Shown: positions 9,516 to 17,057 of the stretch, piece by piece
Position numbering within the stretch: the stretch's first letter is position 1
Layout of the letters: the number at the start of each line of letters is the position of its first letter
Source of the DNA: Saliniramus fredricksonii
GTDB taxonomy: Bacteria > Pseudomonadota > Alphaproteobacteria > Rhizobiales > Beijerinckiaceae
DNA length: 64,000 nucleotides
Direction of reading: 5' to 3'
NCBI RefSeq assembly: GCF_900094735.1
Contig: NZ_FMBM01000003.1
Location: 62,001 to 126,000 of the forward strand
Made by a program: the position numbers and the translations under genes
Notes under the pieces: generated by a model
Seen by the model: the letters and a program-made list of their open reading frames with translations, nothing else
Told to the model about the DNA's origin: nothing
The model's database searches: none

Positions 9516-9657
9516 GGCTTTTCTCTCTCGCAGAATGCGGGCGGCGAGGCCTGCTGGCGGTGCCGGCGCTTCGGCGCGGACCGGTGTCGCCGGGCTCGAA
9601 CGACGCGGGTCGCGAATCGGTTTGCGCATGCGGGAATCGGATCTGGACATGGTCGCC

Positions 9658-10455
9658 TCAGGGGGTCGTCGTCTGGCGTGGGATGCCGAAGCGCACGACC
9701 GTGAGTCCGCGTCCGCCTTCGTCGAGTTCATCCTCTCCAAGCTCGGCATCCGCCAGAGACCGCAGGGCCAGGGAGACATGTCCGGTACGCTGGGCCAGCG
9801 TGACGATCTCGGCCTGGGACGGGGTGAGCTCGAGGGTTGCGGTTTCGCCCTCGGCGCTCGAGTTGCCCTGATCATCCGTCTGCACGTTCCTGCCGATGGC
9901 GAGGACGCGGATGTTGCGCAACAGGATCTCGGTCGCCTGCTGATCACCCTGGCCGCCGGCATCGTCGGTGCGGAACGTGCGCAGCACGTCGACACGGTCA
10001 TTGGGCAGGATGAAGCCGCCGGCTGTCGATGAGCCGCGCGTATCGATCGAGATCGCGACGGCGCGCTTTCCTGCAGGAAGAATCGCCGACATGAAGCCGC
10101 CGTTCTCCGACTGGATCAGGCGCTCGCGACGAATCGGCTCACCGGCGAGGATCTGGCTTCGCGCCAGAGAGCCGGCAATCTGGTCAAGTGACTCGGAGGC
10201 AGCCGAGCGGGTAATCAGTCCGACCGGCACCGAATCGGCCGGCCAGGGCTGCCAGCGCAGATCCGCGCGGTTGAGGCGCCGCCCCATGGGCAAGTCCGCC
10301 GCAGCGACCAGGACTTCCATCGCGGGTGCCGAGGGCTCGGACACGGTGACGACTTCTCTCGGTGGCGGCGGCTCGTTGCCGCCGCGCATCAGAAACATAG
10401 CGCCGATACCGGCGGTGACGGCGATGCCGAGGACGACAATCTGGGCTCGTTTCAT
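9658..10455 (-). CDS. cpaB: Pilus assembly protein CpaB/RcpC
   Basis: Periplasmic Tad protein of 265 residues with a single N-terminal membrane anchor (IVVLGIAVTAGIGAMFLM). A SAF domain follows (AAADLPMGRRLNRADLRWQPWP, split by a short linker), then the RcpC/CpaB region with AISIDTRGSSTAGGFI and NDRVDVL. CpaB is thought to gate or stabilise the secretin. There is no strong Shine-Dalgarno, but the ATG at 10455 is the only start that puts the anchor at the N-terminus. It opens the cpaB-tadC gene block after a 406-base gap from the pilin genes. Confidence 0.93.
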   Translation of the reverse strand: MKRAQIVVLGIAVTAGIGAMFLMRGGNEPPPPREVVTVSEPSAPAMEVLVAAADLPMGRRLNRADLRWQPWPADSVPVGLITRSAASESLDQIAGSLARSQILAGEPIRRERLIQSENGGFMSAILPAGKRAVAISIDTRGSSTAGGFILPNDRVDVLRTFRTDDAGGQGDQQATEILLRNIRVLAIGRNVQTDDQGNSSAEGETATLELTPSQAEIVTLAQRTGHVSLALRSLADAELGEDELDEGGRGLTVVRFGIPRQTTTP

Positions 10456-10861
10456 GGCAGCTAAAATCCACGCGTCGCTTGTGTTGACGCCCGAATTCGA
10501 ACACGCAATCGTCAACTTATGGTTAATCAGACGTATCATTCCCCGGAATCGACGAAAAAAATCAACCAGGGGATGCTGACAACTTGCTCTGTGAGCCTTT
10601 GAACGCCTTGGCCTGGCGTCAATTGCCGATCCAGCAATACAATTTTTGATAAATTTTTTGCCGAGACGTCGCGGGCAGGGCGTATCTGTGCCAGAGGCTG
10701 CGTTCGAGGCCGTGTTCGATATCGTCTGGCGGGCCTGTCGGGGGAGCTGGGCTCGGCGCTGCACGGAGCGCAAGCCCGACCGCATGCGCCATCGTCACCC
10801 GCCGTTCGGCAAGGACGGTTCGTGCATGGACTCAGGGTTCATGGGATCAGGGTTCATGGGC
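10456..10861. other. Intergenic region between flp pilin and cpaB
   Basis: This 406-base gap has no credible gene in any frame. In the classic order a cpaA prepilin peptidase would sit here, but no polytopic membrane protein is encoded. It holds a near-consensus CtrA-type site (10511-10526), an AT-rich patch at about 10636-10662 containing CAATTTTTGATAA (10640-10652), and the 15-base repeats that run into the flp stop codon. Confidence 0.6.
10511..10526 (-). promoter_or_regulatory. Candidate CtrA-binding site upstream of cpaB
   Basis: On the minus strand the sequence reads TTAA, seven bases, TTGAC, which matches 8 of 9 positions of the CtrA consensus TTAA-N7-TTAAC. It lies about 56-71 bases upstream of the cpaB start, a reasonable promoter position. 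CtrA controls pilin transcription in Caulobacter; binding here is inferred. Confidence 0.4.
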
Positions 10862-10870
10862 TCAGGGTTC
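10826..10870. repeat. Three 15-base tandem repeats at the 3' end of flp
   Basis: Three near-identical units (10826-10840, 10841-10855, 10856-10870) of the form ATGGRNTCAGGGTTC, differing at one or two bases. The last unit contains the flp stop codon. On the coding strand each unit therefore carries CCCTGA in the same frame, so the pilin end and its stop codon are triplicated. Confidence 0.9.
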
Positions 10871-11056
10871 GGCTTCGCCGCCCTGCAGAGCCTCGGCGAT
10901 ATTCGTGCTCACGAAGCCATAGAGTTCGAAGATTTCGGCACCGACGCTGCGTGCGCCGGCTGCCACGACGATGGCCATGACGGCTGCGATCACGGCATAC
11001 TCCGTGGCAGTTGATCCCGATTCGTCGTTCATGGCACGCGCAAGCAAGGCTCTCAC
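10862..11056 (-). CDS. flp: Flp-family type IVb pilin
   Basis: Small prepilin of 64 residues. A short basic leader ends in DESG, then STATEYAVIAAVMAIVV, which fits the Flp cleavage motif G followed by four residues, Glu5 and Tyr6, with a hydrophobic polymerisation helix. The GTG start at 11056 follows GGAGG by 5 bases, which decides it over the downstream ATG at 11032. The C-terminus is acidic (EALQGGEAEP). It is one of two pilin genes at the head of the Tad operon; this one is longer and less canonical, with a Tyr in the C-terminal part. Processing needs a CpaA peptidase encoded elsewhere. Confidence 0.9.
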   Translation of the reverse strand: MRALLARAMNDESGSTATEYAVIAAVMAIVVAAGARSVGAEIFELYGFVSTNIAEALQGGEAEP

Positions 11057-11190
11057 GGCAACCTCCGTGCGTTCAATGATGCGAACCGACGTCAAGGGGG
11101 GCGCAACGCATGCCCGAGATATCGCGTGACTTGCATCAAGCCACGCAACGCGATTGCTTGCGGATAGTTGAACGCAGGATCGCCTATCAT

Positions 11191-11218
11191 GACAGCGCGC
11201 CGTTCGAGGCGCGCTGTC
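11191..11218 (-). terminator. Perfect hairpin between the two pilin genes
   Basis: An 11-base perfect inverted repeat, GACAGCGCGCC and GGCGCGCTGTC, with a 6-base loop, lies 33 bases past the stop of the upstream pilin gene. No U tract follows, so it may be an mRNA-stabilising or attenuating hairpin rather than a full terminator. It could keep pilin message more abundant than the downstream cpa genes. Confidence 0.65.
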
Positions 11219-11250
11219 GCGTGACGGTTCAACCGAACCGCTGTGGCAGA

Positions 11251-11421
11251 TCAATCACCGCTGATGGCGGTCGAGACATCTCCGAAGGTGGACTCGAGTT
11301 CTTCGCCGAGAAGCTCGAGGGCGCCGATGATCACGACGGCGATGAGGGCGGCGATCAGGCCATATTCGATGGCGGTGGCGCCGGATTCGTCATTGGCGAA
11401 ACGGGAAAAAAGATTTTTCAT
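11251..11421 (-). CDS. flp: Flp-family type IVb major pilin
   Basis: Prepilin of 56 residues with the classic form: short leader MKNLFSRFANDESG, then ATAIEYGLIAALIAVVIIG with Glu5 and Tyr6 after the predicted cleavage. The tail is short and acidic and ends in STFGDVSTAISGD. An AGGAGC element lies about 10 bases before the ATG. As the first gene of the Tad operon and closest to the typical Flp sequence, it is the best candidate for the major pilin. It was too short for simple ORF cut-offs but is convincing by motif. Confidence 0.94.
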   Translation of the reverse strand: MKNLFSRFANDESGATAIEYGLIAALIAVVIIGALELLGEELESTFGDVSTAISGD

Positions 11422-11657
11422 GGTCGGTAAGCTCCTGTCACGGTTGCCTGTTGATGTCCGCGAGCGCCGCGCCGCAGCACGCCGCCGAGGACGAGGGACA
11501 ATGTAGGAGGGCTCTGTTTCAATGAAGTTAATTTCATCGTCGAAACAAATTAATACTTGAAATCAGGCCCGGATGGTTAACAAATCTCTGCGTAATTCTT
11601 TATAAAGGCTATTTGCACCTCCGAAGTATCTCAGTGAATGCATCAAGTTATTCAAGA

Positions 11658-11672
11658 CTAATCAATCGTTAA
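11658..11672 (+). promoter_or_regulatory. Candidate CtrA-binding site in the pilin promoter region
   Basis: The plus strand reads CTAA, seven bases, TTAA, followed by C at 11673, matching 8 of 9 positions of TTAA-N7-TTAAC. It lies 237-251 bases upstream of the major pilin start and 223-237 bases upstream of the divergent gene. Function is inferred from the consensus and from pilin control in other alphaproteobacteria. Confidence 0.4.
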
Positions 11673-11723
11673 CATGTAGTCGAGCGGCTCCCTGCATCAG
11701 ACAGCAAAAGCCCACTCGGCGCC

Positions 11724-11763
11724 AAGCCGCGCAAGACTGTATAAAGCCGCGCAAGACTGTATA
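11724..11763. repeat. 20-base perfect tandem duplication
   Basis: The 20-base unit AAGCCGCGCAAGACTGTATA occurs twice back to back (11724-11743 and 11744-11763) with no mismatch, in the pilin control region. It looks like a recent slippage or recombination duplication. Confidence 0.95.
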
Positions 11764-11894
11764 TAGCAGCATTTGATTCAAAATGCCACTTTTGCGTGAA
11801 AAAAATCGGACAATGCCCGGTAGTTAGTCATTCATTCACCATTCCGGGTTAGAACCACAGGGTGATTCCAAGAGACCGCGAAGTGAGCGAAACC

Positions 11895-12731
11895 ATGGCG
11901 CCTCGGCTGAACCGTGTTATCCGTCCCGCCCGCCTGACCCGTCCGCTGGGTATTGCGATCGTGTCCGCCACCGCATTGGCGCTCTTCACCGGCGACCTTT
12001 CCCCCTGGCAGGCGACGGCGCAGGAAGCCGCCGGGCAGGAAGCCGCCGGGCAGGAAGCCGCTGGGCAGGAAGCCGCCGGGCAGGAAGCCGCCGGGCAGGA
12101 AACCACCGGGCAAGACGTCACGATGCAAGAGGACGGTACGCCGGACGTGCAGGCGAGACAGACGGCGCAGGTGGCGCCACCCGCGCCAGTCGCTCCCCGC
12201 AATGTCAGTGATGCGCCTCTCGCCGGCGGCGAACCCCGCACGCAGGATCCGGTCGAAGGCGGCCAGGGCGAAGCCGTCGCACCCGCCGCGCAAACCGTGT
12301 CGATCCCCTCAGGTGCCGCAGCGACCGCTCCCGGCGCGGGCGCGACCGTCGATGACGGCGCTTTCGTGGTCCATGTCGATCATGCCAAGGTCGTGCAGTT
12401 GCCCGAACGCACCCAGACCGTGATCGTGGGAAACCCGATCATTGCGGACGTCACGGTCCAGCGCAACGGCATCCTCGTGGTGACGGGCAAGAGCTTCGGG
12501 TCAACCAACATGATTGCCCTCGACGGGTCCGGCGCACTTCTCGCTGAATCCATGATCAGCGTGCAGGCCCCGCAGGATTCGGTGGTGACGGTTCAGCGCG
12601 GGCTCAATCGTGAATCCTATTCCTGCACGCCGACCTGCCAGCCGTCGCTGCAACTTGGTGATAATCCGGGCTTCTTCGATGGCGTCGGCGCGCAGGCGAC
12701 ACAGCGCAACGAACTGGCGACCCGCCGCTGA
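11895..12731 (+). CDS. Secreted protein with pilus-formation N-terminal domain and QEAAG repeats
   Basis: Periplasmic protein of about 278 residues. A basic n-region and hydrophobic core (LGIAIVSATALALF) act as signal peptide. Then come six 5-residue QEAAG-type repeats (residues about 43-72) and a Pro/Ala/Gln-rich linker. A domain matching the N-terminal part of CpaC follows (VVQLPERTQTVIVGNPIIAD, then VTGKSFGSTNMIAL). It ends with a small Cys-containing segment (SYSCTPTCQPSL). There is no secretin domain. The ATG at 11895 is chosen because it keeps the signal short; an ATG at 11862 and a GTG at 11883 are in frame. Divergent from the Tad operon, it is probably an accessory pilus protein. Confidence 0.82.
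   Translation: MAPRLNRVIRPARLTRPLGIAIVSATALALFTGDLSPWQATAQEAAGQEAAGQEAAGQEAAGQEAAGQETTGQDVTMQEDGTPDVQARQTAQVAPPAPVAPRNVSDAPLAGGEPRTQDPVEGGQGEAVAPAAQTVSIPSGAAATAPGAGATVDDGAFVVHVDHAKVVQLPERTQTVIVGNPIIADVTVQRNGILVVTGKSFGSTNMIALDGSGALLAESMISVQAPQDSVVTVQRGLNRESYSCTPTCQPSLQLGDNPGFFDGVGAQATQRNELATRR
12021..12110 (+). repeat. Six 15-base in-frame tandem repeats
   Basis: Six units of CAGGAAGCCGCCGGG run from 12021 to 12110. The first, second, fourth and fifth are identical, the third has one change and the sixth two. They encode QEAAG repeats inside the pilus-domain protein. The near identity indicates an actively expanding or contracting tract. Confidence 0.97.
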
Positions 12732-13057
12732 TCGCTTCCGGGCCATCCCGACCAACACGCTTTCCCGATATGGCCGTCGCGTCCTGCAGGCGCGGCGGCT
12801 TTCCGATTTGAATTATCAAATTTTAATATTTTTATAATCTTTATGTATATTAAATAGTTTTTATTAAGCCTCATCGATGATTTATAGATGCAAATTATCA
12901 CAATTTTTGATAATATAGCGGTGAACTGTCCCGGGTTTCATCATTCCGGATAACGCTCGGGAAATCATTTCGCGCTATCGAGGATGGATCTCATGACGCG
13001 TATCCGGCGCGGCGCGCGCTGCGGATCGGTTCGCTGGAAGAGACGAGGATTGGGTCG
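12732..13057. promoter_or_regulatory. AT-rich upstream region of the TadE genes
   Basis: This 326-base gap has no gene. Bases about 12805-12925 are strikingly AT-rich for this genome. They hold an inverted repeat ATTATCA and TGATAAT (12894-12914) and the string CAATTTTTGATAA (12901-12913), also found upstream of cpaB at 10640. A promoter or nucleoid-protein target for the TadE genes is likely but not proven. Confidence 0.5.
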
Positions 13058-13705
13058 ATGAATTGTCCACAATCATTTGATGCTCCCGATATGTGTCCGG
13101 CAAATGTTCCCGTCTCGGGCGCCGGGGGAGCAGCGCGGAAAGGCCGCACGGGCACCCGCTGCGGCGACAGTTTGCGGCGCCGGCTGGTCCTGCGGCATTT
13201 CCTGAAGGATCGCGAGGGTGCCACGGCGGTCGAATTCGCGCTGGTGGCGTTGCCCTTCTTCGGCATCATCTTCGCGATCATCGAAGTCGCCCTGACCTTC
13301 TGGGCCACGCAGGTGCTGGAAAACGCCGTCGCCGATGCATCGCGGCAGATCTATACGGGGCAATTCCAGAATGCCGGCGGGCAGAGCGCGGATGCTTTCC
13401 GTGACGAGATCTGCAGCCGGGTGACGGCGTTGTTCAACTGCAATGATCTCGTCGAGGTTGATGTCCGCTCCTTCCCGAACTTTCCCGGCGCCACGCTGGC
13501 GACTCCGGTCACGCCGGAAGGTGAATTCGACGCATCCGATTTCGACTATCAGGCGACCGGCCCTGATGAAATCGTGGTGGTGCGTGCCGCCATGAACTAT
13601 CCGGCTTTCGTTGGAATTTTCGGCTCGCGCGAGACCATGCTCAATGGTGGCGGGCGTCTGATCATGGCCACGTCGGCTTTCCGCAACGAACCGTTCACAC
13701 AGTGA
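13058..13705 (+). CDS. tadE: TadE-family pseudopilin
   Basis: Pilus assembly pseudopilin of 215 residues. After a polar N-terminal stretch comes the TadE-like motif DREGATAVEFALVALPFFG, with Glu at position +5/6 and a hydrophobic helix (about residues 58-85), then a periplasmic domain with two Cys (EICSRVTALFNCND). A GAGG element lies 9 bases before the ATG. TadE is processed by the same peptidase as Flp pilins and helps initiate the fibre. The next gene follows almost directly, so the two are cotranscribed. Confidence 0.9.
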   Translation: MNCPQSFDAPDMCPANVPVSGAGGAARKGRTGTRCGDSLRRRLVLRHFLKDREGATAVEFALVALPFFGIIFAIIEVALTFWATQVLENAVADASRQIYTGQFQNAGGQSADAFRDEICSRVTALFNCNDLVEVDVRSFPNFPGATLATPVTPEGEFDASDFDYQATGPDEIVVVRAAMNYPAFVGIFGSRETMLNGGGRLIMATSAFRNEPFTQ

Positions 13706-13713
13706 GGGTGGAC

Positions 13714-14373
13714 ATGACCGGATTCATGAAGCACGCGATGATGCGTCTGTGGACAGGTGGACGGTTCCACCCGGTCTTGCATTATGGTCTGCATCTGGCG
13801 CTCGCGGAATGTCGCGGGACCTGGCGGCGCGCACGGGCCTTCCCGCTGGCAACCGCCGGTGTCGCAGCCGTCGAATTCGCCATGATCCTGCCGGTGATGC
13901 TGCTTCTGTTTCTCGGCATGTCCGAGGTCACGCAGGGCGTGAACATCAATCGCAAGGTCACGATCCTGTCGCGCACCATTGCCGATATCACCAGCCGGTC
14001 GTCGGACGGCATCGACAATGCCCAGATGGAGGAGGTCTTCAACGCCGCCCTCTCCGTCATGGCGCCCTATGACATCTCCCGCGTGACCATGCGGGTTTCC
14101 TCGGTCGTCATAGAGGATGACAATGGCAGCCTCGTCGGCCGTGTCTGCTGGAGCGACGGGCGCGATATCGGGCCGCGCGCGACGGGCAGCAGCGTCGATA
14201 TTCCCGCGGGCTTCGCCGTTCCCGACAGCAGTTTCATTCTCGCGGAAGTCGCCAATGTCTATACCCCGATGATCGGCTATGCGATCATCGGTGATCTCGA
14301 ACTTGGCGAAACGACGCCCTGGCCCGTGCGCAATGTCGATGAGATCGAGCGCAATAACGTGTCATGTCTCTAG
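13714..14373 (+). CDS. TadE/TadG-family pseudopilin
   Basis: Second pseudopilin, 219 residues, with AGVAAVEFAMILPVMLLLFL as its prepilin-like segment at about residues 45-65, then a periplasmic domain typical of TadE/TadG-like proteins and a single Cys as the penultimate residue. The ATG at 13714 follows GAGGG by about 6 bases. A GTG at 13702 overlaps the upstream stop (GTGA) and is also possible. With the preceding gene it forms a pair that is transcribed away from the Tad operon. Confidence 0.86.
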   Translation: MTGFMKHAMMRLWTGGRFHPVLHYGLHLALAECRGTWRRARAFPLATAGVAAVEFAMILPVMLLLFLGMSEVTQGVNINRKVTILSRTIADITSRSSDGIDNAQMEEVFNAALSVMAPYDISRVTMRVSSVVIEDDNGSLVGRVCWSDGRDIGPRATGSSVDIPAGFAVPDSSFILAEVANVYTPMIGYAIIGDLELGETTPWPVRNVDEIERNNVSCL

Positions 14374-15090
14374 CATATCCCTGATCGGGCGGGTTTCCCG
14401 CTGACCAGCGCCCTGATGCGCCGGGTCACGCGACAAGTCCGGTTGCAAGGTCCTTCCGGGAAGCGGGGTCTGGTCGGGTTCATCGGTCGCAACATGCAAC
14501 CCGCATGAGCCTCCATGGCCGCCCCTGCTCGCGAAGCCTCTTGCGAAGCATGTGCCCCTCCACCCCTCGGCCCCTCGGCCCCTCGGCCCCTCCGCCCCTC
14601 TGCCGCGTTCGGCGAGAGCGTCGTTCGGGTGCGTTGCCCATGCGTCGTGATATTTCAATCCGGGGCCGGGTGTGAGTCCGGTATCTCTCCGCGACGCTTT
14701 CGCCACGGTGACGCAGCGCGCGGTTGGTAAAAAGGCGGAAATGCTTCGAGCCGGATTGAGCCGGCGCAGCGCGATCATCGCCGGGTGACGCAGGTTTCCC
14801 GCGCGATGCCGTAGCGGATATGCAACGGTGACGTTTCTTAAAGGTTGCTATACGAATTTAATGCAGCTTGATATTGGCACCGGGCTTTGTCTGGGGCATA
14901 GTCCGAGTGCTGGTTCCGGAAGGTCTCGGGTCTGGTCCGGGCGGCCGGATCGGGCTTTCGTCTGCCCGGCAAGGCAATCTCTGATTATTCCAATCGGAGT
15001 GTTGTGCGTTTCAGGTTGGGCGAGATTGTCCGAAGCGGTTCTCTGCGCGGACGGGCGTCCGGCGGCGGGTATCGAACAAAGGGGGTCTTT
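14374..15090. other. Intergenic region with GGCCCCTC repeats
   Basis: This 717-base gap has only unconvincing overlapping frames. It contains an 8-base repeat tract (about 14553-14604) and must contain the promoter of the MerR gene. No terminator with a U tract and no RNA gene was recognised. Confidence 0.5.
14553..14604. repeat. 8-base tandem repeat tract
   Basis: Repeats of CGGCCCCT, three perfect at 14568-14591, flanked by degenerate copies on both sides (for example CCGCCCCT at 14592). The tract is noncoding and is probably a slippage product. Confidence 0.85.
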
Positions 15091-15525
15091 GTGTCGTACA
15101 TGGATAGTGTCAAGACGATTTCGCCGGAAGTTTCGGGATTCGCCGAAGAAGGCGGTTCCGAAGCGAAGGAATACCTGATCAGCGATCTGTCGCGAGAATT
15201 CGGCGTCACGCTGCGGGCGCTGCGTTTCTACGAGGATCGTGGCCTGCTCGCGCCGAAGCGTATCGGTACCATGCGCATCTATTCGAGCCGCGACCGTGAG
15301 CGCCTTTCGGTGATTCTCAAGGGCAAGCAGCTCGGTTTCACGCTTGCCGAGATCCAGGACATGCTCACACCGACCGAGCAGGGGGGCAAGGGTGGAATTG
15401 ATCTCAAGCTCTCCCTGACCAAGGTCGAGGAGCAGATTGCGCATCTCGAAGGCCAGCGTGACGAGATCGATGCGGCCATCGCCGCCCTTGCCGAAACCCG
15501 GGACAGGCTGCGCAGCCAGGCTTGA
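15091..15525 (+). CDS. MerR-family transcriptional regulator
   Basis: DNA-binding regulator of 144 residues. The winged helix-turn-helix contains YLISDLSREFGVTLRALRFY followed by EDRGLLAPKR, then a wing residue pattern (RIYSSRDRERL) and a C-terminal coiled coil (about residues 90-140) for dimerisation. No Cys-rich effector site is present, so it is not a mercury or copper sensor. The GTG at 15091 follows GGGGG by 5 bases; the ATG nine bases later has no good ribosome site. The target is unknown. No neighbour is close enough to be an obvious regulon member. Confidence 0.85.
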   Translation: MSYMDSVKTISPEVSGFAEEGGSEAKEYLISDLSREFGVTLRALRFYEDRGLLAPKRIGTMRIYSSRDRERLSVILKGKQLGFTLAEIQDMLTPTEQGGKGGIDLKLSLTKVEEQIAHLEGQRDEIDAAIAALAETRDRLRSQA

Positions 15526-15974
15526 ACAATTGGCCGGGCCGGTTCACGCAGGTTCGTGTCTCACCGCTGCACTACGGTCATTTTTTCATGCGATCAAACT
15601 GCGTGCCGGTACTCGACCTGTCGGTCCTGCCGCTTCCCGCTCGTGCGTCGAAAGTGGCCGATCCATGACGGGATGCGGCACCTTCACTCGTGCGATGGCT
15701 TGTCCAGACGCGCCCAGCTTGCGGGCATCCGGCTTGGGTGTTTTGGCATGCGCGCAGTGTTTGCAGATTCCGGGCTTGCGGGCGGCGCTTCAACGGCTCT
15801 ACCGTCGGATCGCGACGCTCTTGTGCGATTGCCATGCTCATTGGCCGCGCGCAGCGGCGGGCATCGCCTGCAAGACATGGTGGGGAAACTTGCCGATTGA
15901 CAGGCGGGGCCGGGCATCTCTTGGATAGGGACGACGCATGCGTTGCGTCGTCAGTGCATGGAAGGAGAAAACGC
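15526..15974. other. Intergenic region without recognisable genes
   Basis: The 449 bases between the MerR gene and the aminotransferase gene hold several overlapping short open frames on both strands. None has a ribosome site, a known motif or a recognisable composition. No structured RNA was recognised. Confidence 0.5.
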
Positions 15975-16838
15975 GTGGCCTGGTATTCGAAGACTTGGAC
16001 CTGGTATGCAGGAGACTGGCACGAAGGCAACCCGCCGATCATCGGCCCGCGTTCCCATGCCAGCTGGCTCGGTTCCACCGTATTCGATGGCGCACGCATC
16101 TTCGACGGCGTGGCGCCGGATCTCGACCTGCACATGGCCCGTGTCAACCGTTCCGCCAAGGCGATCGATCTCAATCCGACGGTGAGCACGGAAGAAATGG
16201 TCGCACTGGCCCTGGAAGGGGCGAAGAAATTCGAATCCGGCGAAGCCCTCTACGTCAAGCCGATGTATTGGGGCGAGGGCGAGGGGCCCGGTACGATCAC
16301 GACCGATCCCGACAATGTCGGCTTCTGCATGACGTTGTTCGAGGCGCCGATGGCAGAGCCTGCCGGCGCCGCCGTCACGAAGGGCGCTTTCCGCCGCCCG
16401 ACGCTGGAGACCATGCCCACCGATGCCAAGGCAGGCTGTCTCTATCCCAACAATGCCCGCATCCTGCGCGAGGCGCGCACGCGCGGCTTCGACAACGCCG
16501 TCGTGCTCGACATGCTGGGCAGCGTCGCCGAGACGGCAACCGCAAATATCTTCATGGCCAAGGCCGGTGTCGTGCACACGCCGATTCCCAACGGAACCTT
16601 CCTCAACGGGATCACCCGCCAGCGTGTCATCGCCCTGCTGCGCGACAGCGGTGTCGAGGTGATCGAGCGGGTGCTGCGCTACGAGGAATTCCTCGATGCA
16701 GATGAAATCTTCTGCACCGGCAACTATGCCAAGGTCACGCCGGTGACACGGATCGAGGAGCACGGGCTCCAGCCCGGGCCGATCTACCAGCGCGCCCGGG
16801 AACTCTACTGGGCCTATGCCCGCGACATCGCCGCATGA
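15975..16838 (+). CDS. Branched-chain amino-acid aminotransferase-like (class IV PLP)
   Basis: PLP fold-type IV aminotransferase of 287 residues that probably transfers amino groups between branched-chain 2-oxo acids and glutamate in the cytosol. The substrate loop and Arg lie near FDGARIFDGVAPDLDLHM. The PLP lysine candidate lies in LYVKPMYWGEG, the structural Glu in VAETATANIF and the phosphate-binding loop in NGITRQRVI. The GTG at 15975 follows AAGGAG by 8 bases. D-amino-acid transaminase or aminodeoxychorismate lyase belong to the same fold, but length and motifs favour a BCAT-like enzyme. Confidence 0.87.
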   Translation: MAWYSKTWTWYAGDWHEGNPPIIGPRSHASWLGSTVFDGARIFDGVAPDLDLHMARVNRSAKAIDLNPTVSTEEMVALALEGAKKFESGEALYVKPMYWGEGEGPGTITTDPDNVGFCMTLFEAPMAEPAGAAVTKGAFRRPTLETMPTDAKAGCLYPNNARILREARTRGFDNAVVLDMLGSVAETATANIFMAKAGVVHTPIPNGTFLNGITRQRVIALLRDSGVEVIERVLRYEEFLDADEIFCTGNYAKVTPVTRIEEHGLQPGPIYQRARELYWAYARDIAA

Positions 16839-16855
16839 TCTGGACTGATGCGAAA

Positions 16856-16885
16856 AAGGCGCATCCGGATCACCGGATGCGCCTT
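16856..16885 (+). terminator. Hairpin terminator downstream of the aminotransferase
   Basis: A 13-base perfect stem (AAGGCGCATCCGG and CCGGATGCGCCTT) with a 4-base loop lies 17 bases after the stop. The plus-strand tail starts with TTAGAG only; the A run on the left gives a U tract in the opposite direction. Confidence 0.75.
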
Positions 16886-17057
16886 AGAGTTGCCGACCGG
16901 TGGGGGCAGATCAAGGTCGGTTAGCGTGCCAACGTCCGCAGCCGCCACCGGTTCCGGTCGTCATGCGATTTTTTTTGCCCGGCTTTTTCGACAAATCCCT
17001 AAAATGCAATTGTTCCGCTTGATCGTGTCGTAACGCGGCGGGCGACATTGTCCGGGC

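Larger units (their letters stand above)
11422..11894. promoter_or_regulatory. Divergent control region between pilin and pilus-domain genes
   Basis: This 473-base, relatively AT-rich region has no gene. It must carry the promoters for the minus-strand flp/cpa operon and the plus-strand gene at 11895. It holds a CtrA-like site (11658-11672) and a 20-base perfect tandem duplication (11724-11763). No sigma-factor elements are clear enough to name. Confidence 0.6.

Noticed and set aside
9516-9657. Separate small gene between cpaB and cpaC
   Set aside because: The open stretch is in frame with cpaC and is better explained as an alternative N-terminus.
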